From Callorhinus ursinus (lineage: Eukaryota; Chordata; Mammalia; Carnivora; Otariidae): DNA of 64,000 nt. The stretch is from positions 1,300,373 to 1,364,372 of the forward strand of contig NW_020312935.1 of the NCBI RefSeq assembly GCF_003265705.1. The letters run 5' to 3'. Made by a program: the position numbers and the translations under genes. Shown piece after piece: positions 1 through 13,194 of this stretch (the first letter of the stretch is position 1; each line of letters starts with the position of its first letter). The notes below the pieces were generated by a model. It saw only the letters and a program-made list of their open reading frames with translations, had not been told where the DNA came from and did not search any database.

Positions 1-2425
1 TCTTAGTGTAGCCTATTAATTCCCTTATCATTTCTTCTACTGTATTTTTTAGTTAGTTTGGGGAATATTTGAGAGAATGGGCAATCACATTCTGAATTTG
101 GAAAAATAATTCACAGAGTCAAAGGTTACGACAGTAGGAGTCATGCAACAGGAATGTCCAACAAACTCAAATTCGTGAGTCACTGTACCTAATATACAAC
201 CTTGCATGTAGGAGGTGCTCAAGAAAAGTTTAAGTGAATATCCAAAATACACATTTATTCCTAATAGAGTAGCAATGTGTATGTATGTGTGTCAATAAAT
301 GCAGTATTAATTATTAGGCTGCACTTAATTAGGGAGTGGGCACATGAAATTGGAATGGGCTTTCTTATTCAACCTGAAGGACAATTAGCCTGTCTTGGCC
401 AGTATTTTCCTTTTTCCTACATGAAAAGTAAAGTTATGGCCTTTTAATACCCTATACATTCTTACCCTTGGATAGGGTGATTATTATTTTTATCTTAAAT
501 ATTTATAAGAGCAGAGCTTTAAGGTTTTGTCTTCCCCGTTTTGGATGGAGGCCCATCAATGATGCTGGATGTTGTGGAGGATACTCATGATTCTGAGCGA
601 TATCTCTTGAAGTCAGGAAGTCGGAATACCTTATTCAGCTGGGGCTTTGAAGAGCTGGTCTGCTGGAGTTTACCAAGGACCCTCAAGGATCAGACAATCT
701 CTGAAAGGGAGATGGAGGTTGCATTTGCAGGTTTGCTCTTCCTGCTTCTCCAGAGAACCATCTCCATTGCTTGTCATGAGATGTGAATTGTTATTGAGGT
801 GGGAGGTGAACTAGAGCTCACATAATGTGAAAAAGTTCTCCTGTCCTCCTCATGTTCTGTTTATCACTGACAGATGTCAACCGTGGGCCAGGATGAGCAT
901 GGTGCCTCTTCTTGAAGAGTCAGTGTTACTCAAATATTTAGAAAGCAACACTGATTTTTTTCTATTATCACAACCACAGATGTATTATGGAAGAAAATAT
1001 AAATGCCTTCTGAATGTTTCAGATAAGTCTTGAGACTTAAAAAGAAGTTTAGGATTATGGCAGTCTGTCTCAGCCATGCCACAGTAGCCCTAAGACACAA
1101 ACATTCATTCACTCTCCTTATTTGTTAGAGGTTGTGTTCGTTTGCTAGGGCTGTCATAACCGAGCACCACAGACTGAGTGGCTTAAATAACAGAAATTAT
1201 TTCCTCATAGCTCTATGGGCTGGAAGTCCAAAATCAAGGTGTCAGTAGGGTTGGTTTCTTCTGAGGGACTCCCTCCTAGGTTGAAGATGGCTATCTTCTT
1301 TTTATGTCTTTACAGGGTGTTTTCCTACCTGTGTGCTTGTTCTTATAAGGACACCAGTCACATTGTATTAAGGCCCACCCATATGACCTCATTACTTCTT
1401 TAAACGTCCCATCTCTAAGTGCAGTCCCATTCTTAACTGGGTATTAGAATTTCAATATATAAATTTGGGAGGACACAATTCACTCCATCACAGGGACACG
1501 TAGGTGGAGGAATTGAAAGAAGTGGTAATAACCTTTAAGCTTATCTTCAGATTCTGAATTTCCAGTAACTATCATGAGACCAAAAATTTTCCTAGGATTC
1601 TTCAGGCCACAATGTCTATGTTATCTCCAGACCCCAAGGGAGACCTTAGCTGTAGATGGAAGGAGGTCCTGCTAGCAGTAACCATAGTAAGAGAGACTGC
1701 CATGGTAATTAACAACCTGGTGCTGTGAAAATCTGAAGAGGATCTGAGATGTGTTCTGCAGACATGATCTCTCTAAGCACCAGGAACCAAAGTTGTAGAT
1801 CTGCCCAATGGGTTGGTCACAGAAAACTTCTTTTTAAAACCTGAGGACAAACTCTGCTATTAATGACTTTCAATCATCACAAACAGCTGGAGAAGCCATC
1901 AAAGGACTTCAAGCACAAAAGCTGCAAATGTCTAGCCTAGGATGACTGACGCTCTAAGTAGACTCTTTTACGATACCTGGAGGTATTATAGGTACGAGCA
2001 TTTAAAAATTTTACTTAAAACAAAAATGAAAGATGAAAGTTTAGAGAAACTGGGATAAAAGTTAAAGCCAAGTCCAGAAGATGATTTTATCTAGGTGTTA
2101 CTGTAATGATTTATTTTCCCTAAATATCCTAAAAAAGAGAGTATAACTAGGAACTAGTTTAATGTTTTAAGTCCCTATTTTATAAAGCTATAGCTTGTAG
2201 AAAAACTAGATCCCCAAAAGGCATCTGTATCCACATTATAATAGTAAGTTACACGTGCTCAGTAGGTAAATGCTGGTGGAAATTTAAAACACTCCATTAT
2301 TTTGATGTATTCCTACTAACAAAGAGAGTTATGGACATCCAAGACACGATCTGGTTTTGAAGTTTAAGAAAGCAGTAGATAAAAGCTTCAGTTAGCTTCC
2401 ACATTAGTTATAGATAATATCTTAC
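1..2425 (-). other. HYDIN: HYDIN intron downstream of exon F (partial)
   Basis: Intron sequence running off the low edge. It contains one old LTR-like repeat (1133-1492). I recognise nothing in 1-1132 or 1493-2425; the short open frames there have no coding character. Confidence 0.85.
1133..1492 (+). repeat. Old LTR-like interspersed repeat
   Basis: Begins TGTGTTCGTTTGCTAGGGCT and ends CACTCCATCACA, with ACTGAGTGGCTTAAATAACA and TTATAAGGACACCAGTCA inside. A widespread mammalian LTR-type repeat; exact family not named. Confidence 0.6.
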
Positions 2426-2649
2426 CTAATGGTCAATTTCACAGGCTCAGGGGACCCATTGACATTGACCAGGAACACTTCTTCAAAGTGCCCCAAAATG
2501 GCAGAACTGAACGAGATCTGGACCGCCTGGACTCCATTTGGTTCGATGATGCCTTCCGTGGGGCTGAAAACAAAGCAGGCCCCCAAAGCCGAAGTTGGAG
2601 GGATCACGTTGAAGAGGGCATCAATGCTGCCTTTGTTGGAGAGTATTGC
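2426..2649 (-). CDS. HYDIN: HYDIN coding exon F (most downstream in window)
   Basis: Internal exon of 224 bases, starting in phase 0 and ending two bases into an arginine codon. It encodes AILSNKGSIDALFNVIPPTS, then GACFVFSPTEGIIEPNGVQA, and ends VNGSPEPVKLTIR: almost a complete second half of an ASH domain, with the SP.EG.I.P turn. Acceptor TTGATACAG|GC has a good pyrimidine tract; donor is ATTAG|GTAAGA. The next exon must begin with one base finishing the arginine codon and lies beyond the low-coordinate edge. Confidence 0.95.
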
Positions 2650-3700
2650 CTGTATCAATAAAAAGCCAAGAATGCAAAGACAGAGCATGAACATCTGATT
2701 TATTTTCACATAAGCACGTGGCTGTGCTGTTTAATACCAACCCAGAGAGAGAGCTGCAGGAATTAAAGCCAGAGACAAACTCCAGGGGAGAAATGAACAG
2801 TCTTCCACCTTGAGGGTTTGAAGATAAGAAACCCAATGCAGAAGTAATTTTGTGTTTTTAGTATCCTCTTTGGAACAGAGTTGTCACATGTACTATAGTC
2901 ATGTTCTAAATACTGATTGTAATTACATCTACTGAAAAGAGGCCTTAAAATGCCTTTTCCTGATACTCTGTAGGGTAACTGAGGGAAGATAGGTATTTAT
3001 CTTATATGCATGAGAAGGTTGAGAACAACTGACATACTGAAAAATAAGAAGTCAGAATAGAGGAGCAAGAATTACCTAAGCCTCTGTTTATAATGTGCCT
3101 GGAGAATGTGAACGAGACATCACTGTGGATTCCAGATGACAAGGATTCTCTTTGTTGTGCTATTAGATTTCATTCTATTGGGATACTGTCACCTCAAACT
3201 CTATTGCATGGATACAACTCTATTGCTTGGGGATGCTTGTGTAAGCAACTGTTTTACTATAGCAAAGTTTTATTCCTATACACCATAGGCCCATATTTGC
3301 TTGCACAGTAGGTATGTGTATGTAAAAAGTTCATGCCTGGCATTCAGAGTTGTCCACACCTGGCTCAATCCATCGCTCCTGCTCCCACCTCCCGTGGTGC
3401 CTGTCGGAAGAGCTTGTGCTTTAACCAATCAGCTCTGTTCCTGGGCTTCTAAGACAGTCTCTATTCCTTGCCAATGCTTACACCTGAACAGGTGCACAGC
3501 ACGTTCTTCTATTTACATACTGCCTTTGACCTGCACTCAAAGCACCGAAGAGAAAGAGCACAGGAGATCAGGAAGAAATGTACAGAAAGGTATGGGGGCA
3601 ATGTCAGGAACCTAGAAGAAGCCGAGGGAAGAGAATTTCCAGAAGGGGTTGAATGTGGACAGAGCTGACCGGGAATAAACTCTAAGAAAATGTTACAGAT

Positions 3701-3893
3701 TTTTTTTTAAAGATTTTATTCATTTATTTGACAGAGACACAGTGAGAGAAGGAACACAAGCAGGGAGAGTGGGAGAGGGAGAAGCAGGCCTCCCGCCAAG
3801 CAGGGAGCCCAATGTGGGGCTCGATCCCAGGACCCTGAGATCATGACCTGAGCCAAAGGTAGACACTTAACAACCGAGCAACCCAGGCACCCC
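3701..3893 (-). mobile_element. Carnivore SINE (SINEC)
   Basis: Reverse copy running from T-rich AAGATTTTATTCATTT to a tRNA-like head ending CCCAGGCACCCC. Flanked by direct repeats CAGATTTTTTTT at both ends. Confidence 0.9.
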
Positions 3894-4493
3894 CAGATTT
3901 TTTTTTTTAATTAAAAGACATCCCTGCCTTGGAGAAGAAAGGACTCCAATAGAGTGTGACTGCAGAATTCAGAGTCCAAATGTTTAGGGAGCGAGTGAGT
4001 ACAGAGGAAATAGTGGTTGATTATTTGAGATTCCTGTTTTGAGAGGGTAAGAGGTGAGGAGCGAGAGTGGGGGCGGCAAAGCTGTGGGAAGTATGGCAGA
4101 GGAGACCCAGTATATTTATATTAAATGCAATAATGCATACTCAGTACCCAGCCCACATGTTTGTTGTAGTAAGAGAAGAGGGCTAGGTAACCAAGGGAAT
4201 GGGGTCTGGGTGGATGTGGGGTGTTCACCAGCTCAAGTTGCCTCCCGAGAAGCAAAGAAGAAGGAATCAAGAGCATGTGTAGAATAGAGTCAGGGGCCTT
4301 TGCAGAGGAAAACCACCACTTTTTCCAAGAGAAGATGGATGATGCTCCAAGAGAGATACCTAACTAATTGTTGCTTATTATTTTATTCATCTTTTTACAT
4401 TCATTTTCCATCCCCCTCACTCAGTTTTAAGTTTCCTGGTCACAGAATTCATGCTTCACCCTTCATTCCTTTTAAACAGACCATGTAGGAAGT

Positions 4494-4735
4494 GATTATG
4501 GACAGGGACTCAGAAGCCAAATTGCCTGGGCTCAATTCCCAGTTTTACCAGTGACTTCCAAGCTGTGTGACCTTGGGAAACCTGCTTTGTTTCTCTGTGC
4601 CCCAGTTTCTCCATCTATAAAGTGTAAGTAGCACTAACTTCTCAGATTGCTGTGAAGACGAAATTAATTTATGTAACTCTTAGAATAGAGTGCCTCACAA
4701 AGAGGGCCATAAACAACAGCAATTGCTGGCTATTT
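4494..4735 (+). repeat. MIR SINE relic
   Basis: Classic MIR core: AGCTGTGTGACCTTGGGAAA and CCCCAGTTTCTCCATCTATA. Confidence 0.8.
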
Positions 4736-5614
4736 TCTCAGTGCCACACAGAAGGGGTTTGAAATGTGCCTGTGCTGAAGAAGTGACTGACACACAGTGG
4801 TAACTTAAAGGCAACTCAAAGGTGTTAGTGGTAATTCAAAGGGAATTCCATTCAAAGGGAATTGTTTTTCTCTCTAAGGAGATGCAGGATTGCCTTTTTA
4901 TGTTTTGGTTAACAGCAATATTTTACCCAGATTTTGTACAAGGCACCAGGTCTTCCATGTTCGAGAACATGCATGTCATTCCTCTCCCCCTGGGAAAGAA
5001 GCACGTTCATGTGTATGCAGAATCCAGCAAGTCATTTGGGATGAAATTCTGAGACCTTTGATTACCTTACCCTTGCAGTCCAATTCCTTGGGGAGAAGAA
5101 AATTTATACTAGAGCTTCACCTTGTTTGCCTTCTAATTACACTGGGGAATAGTGTACACTCTTGGAGCTCTGGTTTACTTTTTACATGTTTGCTAAGTTC
5201 AGCAATGACTAAGGGCAACAGCTAGTTATTCAAATTCGTCTCAAGGAGGTAACATAATAAATTGAAAGAGAGATGCAATGAGGCATCAGCACTAAATACG
5301 CAGAGAGTGCAAAATATTCCTCTAAGAAGCACCTTACCATGTCCTTCTCTGCCAATGCACAGCGCTCAAAACTGTCCATTCTGATGCAGCACCTCATCTA
5401 ACACTTACTTAGCTGGCTGAGCTTTACTTTACTGGTCAAATCTAGGAGGGTGGGAAGTGGTGGCCTCAAATACACTTTGGTTAAATTGATAAGAAATTAT
5501 TATTACACTCACGGAAAACTTAACCATTTTGCATCAGAACTAAAGGTCCTTTTCTGATGTGGCATCCACAAGACACAGTCTGTGAGATATGAGGGAAATT
5601 CACCCTGGATAAAT

Positions 5615-5650
5615 GGACAGAATGTGAACTTACGGACAGAATGTGAACTT
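5615..5650. repeat. 19-base tandem duplication
   Basis: GGACAGAATGTGAACTTAC followed at once by a second, 17-base copy. Confidence 0.92.
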
Positions 5651-6524
5651 CATAAGAAGCATTGCACATTTTTTTCCTCCCAAAGCAACTCTTTTTTCAA
5701 AATGCAAAAGACAATGCAACATAGTAGCTATATGCCGTATTTCAGTTCATGACAGACATGTGACTCGTTTCTTCATTTAAATCGTGTTCTTATGTATATT
5801 CCATCTCATTATGACATTAACATCTCTATTTACCTTTCACACCGTCCCATTGAGGCCACAGGTACTTTAGTGAATGTGGGGATAAACCGCACCGTAGGAA
5901 GCTCTCAGCAGCAACCAAGCATCTGCCTCCCATGCTGAGGTTAGGCTGAGAGCTGAGCTGGCTTATAGGCTGGATTTGCTCATGGTGAGAGCCCCGGGAT
6001 TGAAAGGGCAGCAAAAAGCCTTTCTTCCCAGGATACAGGGCCCCAGTAAGCCAGTGCTCGCTCACATTTACTAGCTGAACGACCTTGCCAAGTTACTTAA
6101 CCAACGTAGCAGAGTCAGGTTTGCTGTTCACTGAACCCACTTCCTCTTTCTCCTGTGCTCACAACTAGACTGCATTTCCCAGCGACTCTTGCAGGGATGC
6201 ACAGCTGATGGGATGTGAATAAAAGTGGTGTGTGTCACCTATAGGGCCAGCTCCTAAAAAAGGTATTCCGAGTGCATCTCTCCCTGCTCTTTCCCCTTCC
6301 ACCTGCGTGGACACATGTGAGGCTGCAATCCTGCAGGCCACACGGTGGGGGGGGCAGAGCTATGAGCTGGAAGGAGCCAGGGGCCCGATGCTCTGCAGAG
6401 AGCTGTCGGCTGAGAGGTAACCTTGCTTGAGACTTTATGTGAGCAACGAAATAGACTTGTCATGTCTGAGAGAGTATAGATCTTTGTATTTGTTACAATA
6501 TCTAGCATTACCTTAACTAGTAAA

Positions 6525-6650
6525 ATTTCTCTTAAGTGCCAGCTTCCTTGGCTATAAAATGGGAATAGTCATTGCACCTACTCCCTAGGGGTTAGTGAGG
6601 ACCAAACTAATGAATGTAAAAGTACTGGTATTGTGCTCAACATACATGAA
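6525..6650 (+). repeat. MIR SINE relic
   Basis: Matches the MIR 3' half: GGCTATAAAATGGGAATAGT, then GGGGTTAGTGAGGACCAAA. Confidence 0.6.
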
Positions 6651-7490
6651 GGATGATGTTGTTGATGGTATTAACCACTCTCTGCCTCTTCTTGTTCATT
6701 TGTAGAGCAGGTACAATAAAACCTGCCTTTCCCGCTTTTGTCACACGTGAATAAACGTGTACACAACACAAGGAAGCATGGAACCTGACACCTATTTGTC
6801 ACTCATTAAATAATTGCTTTTATTACTCCATTTAGAGAAATACAAACATTTAAAGTTTATGAATATTTGTAAAATAAAGTTTCGGTGGTTATAATTTGAT
6901 ATAATGTAAAAAAAAAAGTACCCTAGATACAAAGTTAGTGGTGAGGTGACAATGCAGTAATTTTGATCCTGAAGAACCCATGATTACATCTTGTAAAAGG
7001 ATCATTTTCTATCTAATTGGAAAGACAAAGCAGGGAAGTTTCAAACAGAGAGTTCCAGAAAGTACAATGACTGGTTTTTAATCATGGATTGGAGACTAGT
7101 GCATTCAGAGAAAATGCTGAAGTATGAAAACAGCTGTCCTCATTAGGGCATTCTGGAAAATGTGAAAGTTTCTGTCTTCTGGTCTGTAGGATTTATGTTG
7201 TCAGAGAGCAAGCATTAAATGGGTGGGGAGAAGATTATGATTTTCCCCTTTGCAATCCATAAGATGATGAGAATAAAACCAATTAAAGTATGCCTTGAGG
7301 AAACTTCGAGGGGAAACCTTCAACAAGGCTAGGAAGCAAGGAAAAGCCAGATCATTCCACAGTCTGAGTGTGAGTAATAGCAAATGGATGTGATTCGATA
7401 CATTTTCTATCAATATACACATACACAAAATAAAATAAACCTAAAGAGCTAAGTACTATTTGAGTCTCAATGAACAATTCTAGTGCTTAC

Positions 7491-7609
7491 CTCATAACAA
7501 TGTACGGATCCAGTGAAAACTTTTCCAACGTCCAGCATTTCAAAGTTGAAGTGAATCTTTGGTCCCATTCCTTCCCCTTTGATTCGGAGGGGCAGACGGA
7601 TCTCTCGGC
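7491..7609 (-). CDS. HYDIN: HYDIN coding exon E
   Basis: Internal exon of 119 bases, two bases completing the glycine codon and then 39 codons, ending in phase 0. It encodes REIRLPLRIKGEGMGPKIHF followed by NFEMLDVGKVFTGSVHCYE. The first part closes one ASH domain (the recurring RIKGEG motif) and the second opens the next (LDVGKVF, the usual 'D.G.v..g' start). Acceptor TTTTTATAG|GCC; donor GAG|GTAAGC is near consensus. Confidence 0.94.
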
Positions 7610-8552
7610 CTATAAAAACAATTCAGATTTTATTACCCTGAAGGATGCTTCATTACCCCCAAATTAAGCACAACGTGTTGCCAATGTAAGCAATCAACAG
7701 TACTGCACTGGACCCAGGGAACTGCGGTTTAACCAATGCTGACGATTTAGCTTATCTTTAGGAAACAGGAACACTGGTAGTTTCTTATCTTTAGGGAGCA
7801 GCTTATATTCTAATTTAGGCTGATATTTTAGCAGAAAAAAAATTTTAAAAATTTAACCCAGTCTTAATGGTATTCTTAAGTTTCTTATTTTTTAAAAAAA
7901 AAAAGTAATTTCTCTAAATTAGAGAAGGGTGACCACTGATTGATGCTTCTTATAAAATGAGAGTCACCATAGGGCTCCAAAGGACATTGTTCTCACTGAT
8001 TTTCCCTAGATTTAGGAAGATCAGTGTATTAAGGGATCTGAGTCTAGGAGTCTTACCTGACCCTTACTTTGCAGACTTTCTTTCAGTAGAGGTAATAGGA
8101 TCCACTAAATGATATCCACGATTGCACATCCACAGTGGACCCAGGGTGAACAGAGAACACAACCTTTCAAGTATCGATTGGTTTCAGTTTCTTTTTAAAA
8201 ATGGGATATCTTCATTTGATAATACATGGTCATTATAAAAATATTATAAAGAAAATGGAAAATTCTCACATAATTCTATTACCCAAAGATCACTATTAGT
8301 ATTTTGGTGCCTATCCTTCCATACTTTATCATATTTAAATACTAAAATACTACATGAAATCATATTTAAATAGTAAATACTATATTAAGTTTTATATAAA
8401 TGAGAGCATATCCTATATATTATTTTGTAACCTGCCTTTTTTTTTACTTAACAAAATACCTGCAACGTTTTTACATACCATCACCTGAAGACGAGGTAAG
8501 TATTTTTAACCAGTCCCTCTTGTTGGATATTTAAGTGGCTTCCAACTTTTCT

Positions 8553-8628
8553 TTTCTTTTCTTTTTTTTTTTAAGATTTTATTTATTTGAGAGTGAGCAA
8601 GCAGGGAAGAGGGGCAGAGGGAGAAAGA
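8553..8628 (-). mobile_element. 5'-truncated carnivore SINE
   Basis: Only the tail and CT/GA-rich part of the SINE remain (AAGATTTTATTTATTTGAG to GGGCAGAGGGAGAAAG); the tRNA head is absent. Target-site duplication CTTCCAACTTTTC at 8540-8552 and 8629-8641 shows it inserted already truncated. Confidence 0.85.
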
Positions 8629-9193
8629 CTTCCAACTTTTCATTCAACAAATTACAATGTAATTAATATCCTTGAATGTATTTATGAACAATTTTCCTAC
8701 ATTTTCTTTAAGCACCTTGAAGATATTCTATTGTTTCTTGTCTTCCAGGGTTTCTATTGAGAAGTCAGCTTATTGTCTTATTGTTCATTTGAGGTAATAT
8801 GTCTTTTTCTCTGACTGCATTAAGATTTTCTTTTTGGTTTTGGTTTTCAGCAGTTTTACTATGATGTTCCCAGGTGTGGTTTGCATGTATCGTTCCTGGG
8901 CTTTGTAGCAGTTCTTGAATACATAGATGAATGCCACTCATCAGTTTTTGGAAAATGTTCATTCATTGTGTTTGCAAATATTGCCTTGCTCCATTTTCTC
9001 ACTTCTTTCCATCCGGATAGATAAACTTTTGCTACATCCTCTTCAGCTCTGATGCTCTTTTCTATATTTTGTCTCTGTATGCTTCAGTATGAGTATTTTC
9101 TTTAGATTTGTTTAATTTCCAGTTTGTAAGATTTATCTCTGGCCATACAAGAGGCTATTCAGTTCTAAGTTCTTAATTTGTCATTATAACTTT

Positions 9194-9391
9194 GGGCGCC
9201 TGGGTGGCTCAGTCGTTAAGCGTCTGCCTTTGGCTCAGGTCATGGTCCCAGGGTCCTGGGATCGAGTCCCACATCGGGCTCCCTGCTCTGCGGGAAGCCT
9301 GCTTCTCCCTCTCCCACTCCCCCTGCTTGCGTTCCTGCTCTCGTTGTGTCTCTCTCTGTCAAATAAATAAATAAAATCTTAAAAAAAAAAT
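9194..9391 (+). mobile_element. Carnivore SINE (SINEC)
   Basis: Full-length copy with head GGGCGCCTGGGTGGCTCAG and AAATAAATAAATAAAATC tail. Target-site duplication TTTGTCATTATAACTTT on both sides. It split an older L1 fragment. Confidence 0.93.
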
Positions 9392-9479
9392 TTTGTCATT
9401 ATAACTTTTCAGTTCCAGACTTCCCATTAAATTTTTTAGAGTTTCCAGGCCTCTGTTCAATCTTTTTTTTAAAGAACAC

Positions 9480-9556
9480 TGAATCATGGAACACTCCATC
9501 AGAAACTAATGATGTGCTGTATGGTGATTAACATAACATAATAAAATTAAAAAAAT
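9480..9556 (+). mobile_element. Ultra-short carnivore L1 3' end
   Basis: About 77 bases ending in the carnivore L1 3' terminus (GTATGGTGATTAACATAACA then AATAAAATT). Flanked by AAAGAACAC at 9471-9479 and 9557-9565, so it is an independent insertion. Confidence 0.78.
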
Positions 9557-10449
9557 AAAGAACACAGAAAATCTTTTCAACATTTAAAAAAATCTGTCAA
9601 ATAATTCTATTTTCTGGCTCTCTGTGGCGTTTCTGTTGTTTATTGTGGTGTTCTATCAGACTGTGCTGTCTCCTCATGTGCATGGTTATTTTTGACTGAG
9701 TGCTGGTCAGTGTATACAAAACCTGGAGTGGTCATTTGAAGCCCTGAGAAGACATCATCTTCCTCTAGCTTCTGGCTGGTGACTAGGGGGCATTAGGAAT
9801 CCCTATTCTTACCACTCCTAGCTAAGATTCTGGGAGAGAATTAAGCCCTGTACCAGGTCATTTGAGTGACTATCTTCTCAATTTTCCCAAGAAGGGTATA
9901 TAGCTAGTACTATCCTAGATATAAAGAAGATGTTAATTCCTCATACATAAATGATGCCTTAGAACATTGGATATTATCTCCTGGAACGCCAGTGAAGAGG
10001 AACTGTTGTAATCAAATTGATAATTAAAAAAGAAGCCAAAGCTGAGCTTCAGTCATTGTGAGGATTGGTGCATTTCTAGTTCTTACTTCACTGGGTCTCA
10101 TCCTAAAGTTTGGAAGGTTACTAGAGCCCTTTCTCCTTGGGCATCCCATGAACTTCTATGTTTCTTCCCTAACTCTACTTAACTTTTCATCTTCTCTGTA
10201 GAATCTACCAAAAAGGTGATATTGCTAAGGATAAAGTGGCCCCCACAGTCTGATTGTCTTGGTTTCCTTCTTCTCTTGGATCTTGGCCCTATAATTCTTC
10301 ACTCTTCTGTAGGTCTCTTTTGCCTTCAAAAGGCTTTGAAAAAATTTTGGCTTGCTCCTCTAGTTGCTTTTAGAGGAAGATGGGGGGGGTGGGGGAGAGA
10401 GAATCCAAATTGTCTAGCCCACCATTAATGGAAATAGAATTGCCAGAAC

Positions 10450-10640
10450 CAAGAGATGCACATCTGACATTTTGATAGCTATGGCCATATTTGCCCTCCA
10501 GAATGGCTGTAGGAATTTGCACACAAGCACCAACAGTATTTAAAGGTTTCTATTTCCCACACCCTCCCTGACAGTGGGGATACTGTCATTTTTGAAAATC
10601 TTTGATAATTTGATAGTTTATCCTTAAATTCACACCATTT
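10450..10640 (-). mobile_element. Old L1 fragment
   Basis: Resembles the part of L1 that reads CCCACACCCTCCCTGACA in reverse orientation. Low information, edges approximate. Confidence 0.35.
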
Positions 10641-10644
10641 AAAG

Positions 10645-10845
10645 TTTTTTTTTTAAAGATTTATTTATTTATTTGAGAGAGCAAGAATGAGAGAGAGAGA
10701 GAGTATATGAGAGGGGGGAGGGTTAGAGGGAGAAGCAGGCTCCCTGCCGAGCAAGGAGCCTGATGTAGGACTCAATCCCAGGACCCTGAGATCATGATCC
10801 AAGCCGCAGGCAGATGCTTAACTGACTGAGCCACCCAGGCATCCC
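10645..10845 (-). mobile_element. Carnivore SINE (SINEC)
   Basis: Reverse copy with T-rich start, GA-rich middle and head ending GCCACCCAGGCATCCC. More diverged than its neighbours; target-site duplication not clear. Confidence 0.88.
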
Positions 10846-10976
10846 GGATGTAATATTTAGTATGATAGCAAATGTGCTTTGAACAACTAAATCATATTTC
10901 TAACTTATATTATCATTATAATGACTTGTGGCACTTATGTTCCAGTCTTTTGTTGCTATTTAACTTCTGTATTTTT

Positions 10977-11178
10977 TTTTCTTTTTAAAGATTTTATTTA
11001 TTCATTTGACAGGGAGAGAGAGATAGTGAAAGCAGGAACACAAGCAGGGGGAGTGGGAGAGGGAGAAGCAGGCTTCCTACGGAGCAGGGACCCCGATCCG
11101 GGGCTCGATCCCAGGACCCTGGGACCATGACCTGAGCTGAAGGCAGACGCTTAACGACTGAGCCACCCAGGTGCCCCC
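10977..11178 (-). mobile_element. Carnivore SINE (SINEC)
   Basis: Full-length reverse copy. Target-site duplication AACTTCTGTATTTTT at 10962-10976 and 11179-11193. Confidence 0.93.
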
Positions 11179-11654
11179 AACTTCTGTATTTTTAATGCTT
11201 TCTCTCTATGCCTGCCTTTTTAAAGTCAGGAGTAACTGTCTCTGTGTTCCCGTCTAGTGCTTGGCAACACAGTGGTCATTAGGCAAGTATTACTTTGATT
11301 ATAAGAAACAAGAGCAATCTTAGCAATATTTGGGACGGCTGATTCATTCAAAGGGTTCCCCCTAATCCGTCTGATCCCTGGAAAAGAGGTCCCTCTGAAG
11401 ATCAGGTGTTTGTGTTGACAATCCTCTAATATATAAGTAAAATTTTCAGAGAACGTCATCAACTTAACTCCATTATTTTAGAGTTCTATTGACAATGATT
11501 TGTATTCCTTGGTCAAGAGGAAAGTATTTTGACAGGGATACAACTTTCAGAACAGCAAAGAAAGAATTGCAAATATATTGTGGAATAAACAGCAAGACTA
11601 TTTATAACTGTCACACTTAAAGCTTTCCCCATCTGTTACCCTGACTGCCTTCCT

Positions 11655-11673
11655 TAATAATAATAATAATAAA
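11655..11673. repeat. (AAT)n microsatellite
   Basis: Short AAT run of about six units. Confidence 0.9.
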
Positions 11674-11951
11674 AAGGAGATGTGTTGTAATAAAGCAGTG
11701 AGCCAATGTTTCTCTGGGAATTATTAATTACTTCAAAGGAGATTGTCTTATTTGTAGCTAGCCAGGACAGAATGGGAATACAAGAGATAACCAGGCTTGC
11801 CTTTGTGAGAGTTAGTCTAGATTTTAAGGTTGCATTACAAATGCTACTTTTCTGCAAGATTTATGAAGCAGGGATTTTTCTTGTCTTGGCAAAAGAGCTT
11901 AGTGAAGTAAGCTCTAATGACAGATTCCTTATTAGAAGAGCAAAGTATTAA

Positions 11952-12154
11952 GGGCGCCTGGGTGGCTCAGTCGTTAGGCATCTGCCTTCGGCTCAGGTGA
12001 TGATCCCAGGGTCCTGGGATCAAGCCCTGCATTGGGCTCCCTGCTCAGCGGGAAGTCTGCTTCTCCCTCTCCCACTCCCCCTGCTTGTATTTCCTCTCTC
12101 ACTGTCTCTCTCCCTCTGTCAAATAGATAAATAAATAATCTTTAAAAACAAAAA
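11952..12154 (+). mobile_element. Carnivore SINE (SINEC)
   Basis: Full-length copy. Target-site duplication AGAGCAAAGTATTAA, with one substitution in the second copy (12155-12169). Confidence 0.93.
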
Positions 12155-12439
12155 AGAGCAAAATATTAAAATGTTTTTTGAAATAGGGAAGTTTCCTATC
12201 TCTGATTACAGTGTCTTGGTTTCACACAAGCAGCAGAGAGATGGACTACAGAACCCCCTTTAACAGCCCTGAAGTCCTTGAATGCAAGAGATCACATTGC
12301 ATTAAATTCCAGGAAATATAACTAGGGGCTTTCAAAAATTTGCCCGCTATCTTAGATGTCCAATATTATACTTGAGCTCCATTCCTTTGCAGTAAGACAA
12401 GAAAGAAGAGGGGGGAAAGTATAAGTAGGTAGAACAAAC

Positions 12440-13190
12440 TGCCATTATTCACATATTTTGGGACTGTCTACCTGGAAAATCCTAAAGAATCTATAAATAA
12501 TTTTTTTAAATTAATAAGATAGACTTATAGTGATGGTTACACCAAATCAATATGCAAAAGTCAACATATTTGTTGACTTATGTGCATTTCTACATACCAC
12601 AACAATCAGAAAAAATTAATTTTTAAGACACTATTTGTAATAGCAACAAAAACATAAAGTACCTAGAAATACATCAATATATACTTAAGATCTTCAAGGG
12701 GAAAATCATAAAACTTTATTGAAAGATATTAACAAAGATCTAAATAATGGACAACTAGGATATATTCTTGAAAAGGAAGACTCCATGTCATAAAATTGTC
12801 AATTTTCCTCCAACTGATCTGTATCTATAATTTCAATGTTCTGTTAAAACAAAATGCTGGCAGGCAGAATTTGGTGGAATTTGACAGGTTGATTATAAAA
12901 TTTAAATGTAAAATCAAAGGGCCAATAATAAGCAAGACATTCTTTAAAAAGAATAAATGAGAATGATTTGCCCTCCGATATATTAAGATCTATTATAAAG
13001 CTACTGTAATTAAGATACTGTGGTATTGGGGCAAAAGGTGCAAAATGACTAAGGAAACAATACAGGACTCAGAATAACTGTACACATATACGTGAATTTA
13101 ATTTATGACAGAACAGGTGCTGAATGTCAATATGGGAAGATGGACTAGACTGTATAGAGCCCAAACAACTGGGCAACTGCATAGGATCTG
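12440..13190 (+). mobile_element. Old L1 ORF2 fragment
   Basis: Typical L1 ORF2 3' half with many stops: TGTAATAGCAACAAAAACAT, CTACTGTAATTAAGATACTG and the GTGGTATTGG stretch. Not coding. Confidence 0.65.
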
Positions 13191-13194
13191 TGGT

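Larger units (their letters stand above)
2650..7490 (-). other. HYDIN: HYDIN intron E-F
   Basis: 4.8 kb intron. It holds a SINE (3701-3893), two MIR relics (4494-4735 and about 6525-6650) and a 19-base tandem duplication at 5615-5650. The stretches 2650-3694, 3910-4490 and 4740-6520 show nothing else I recognise. Confidence 0.9.
8690..9960 (-). mobile_element. Old L1 fragment
   Basis: Sequence resembling an old L1M-type element in reverse (for example ATGATGTTCCCAGGTGTGG), split by a SINE and an L1 3' end. Family and edges are approximate. Confidence 0.45.

Noticed and set aside
2429..2698. 89-codon open frame opposite exon F
   Set aside because: Shadow of the HYDIN exon on the other strand.
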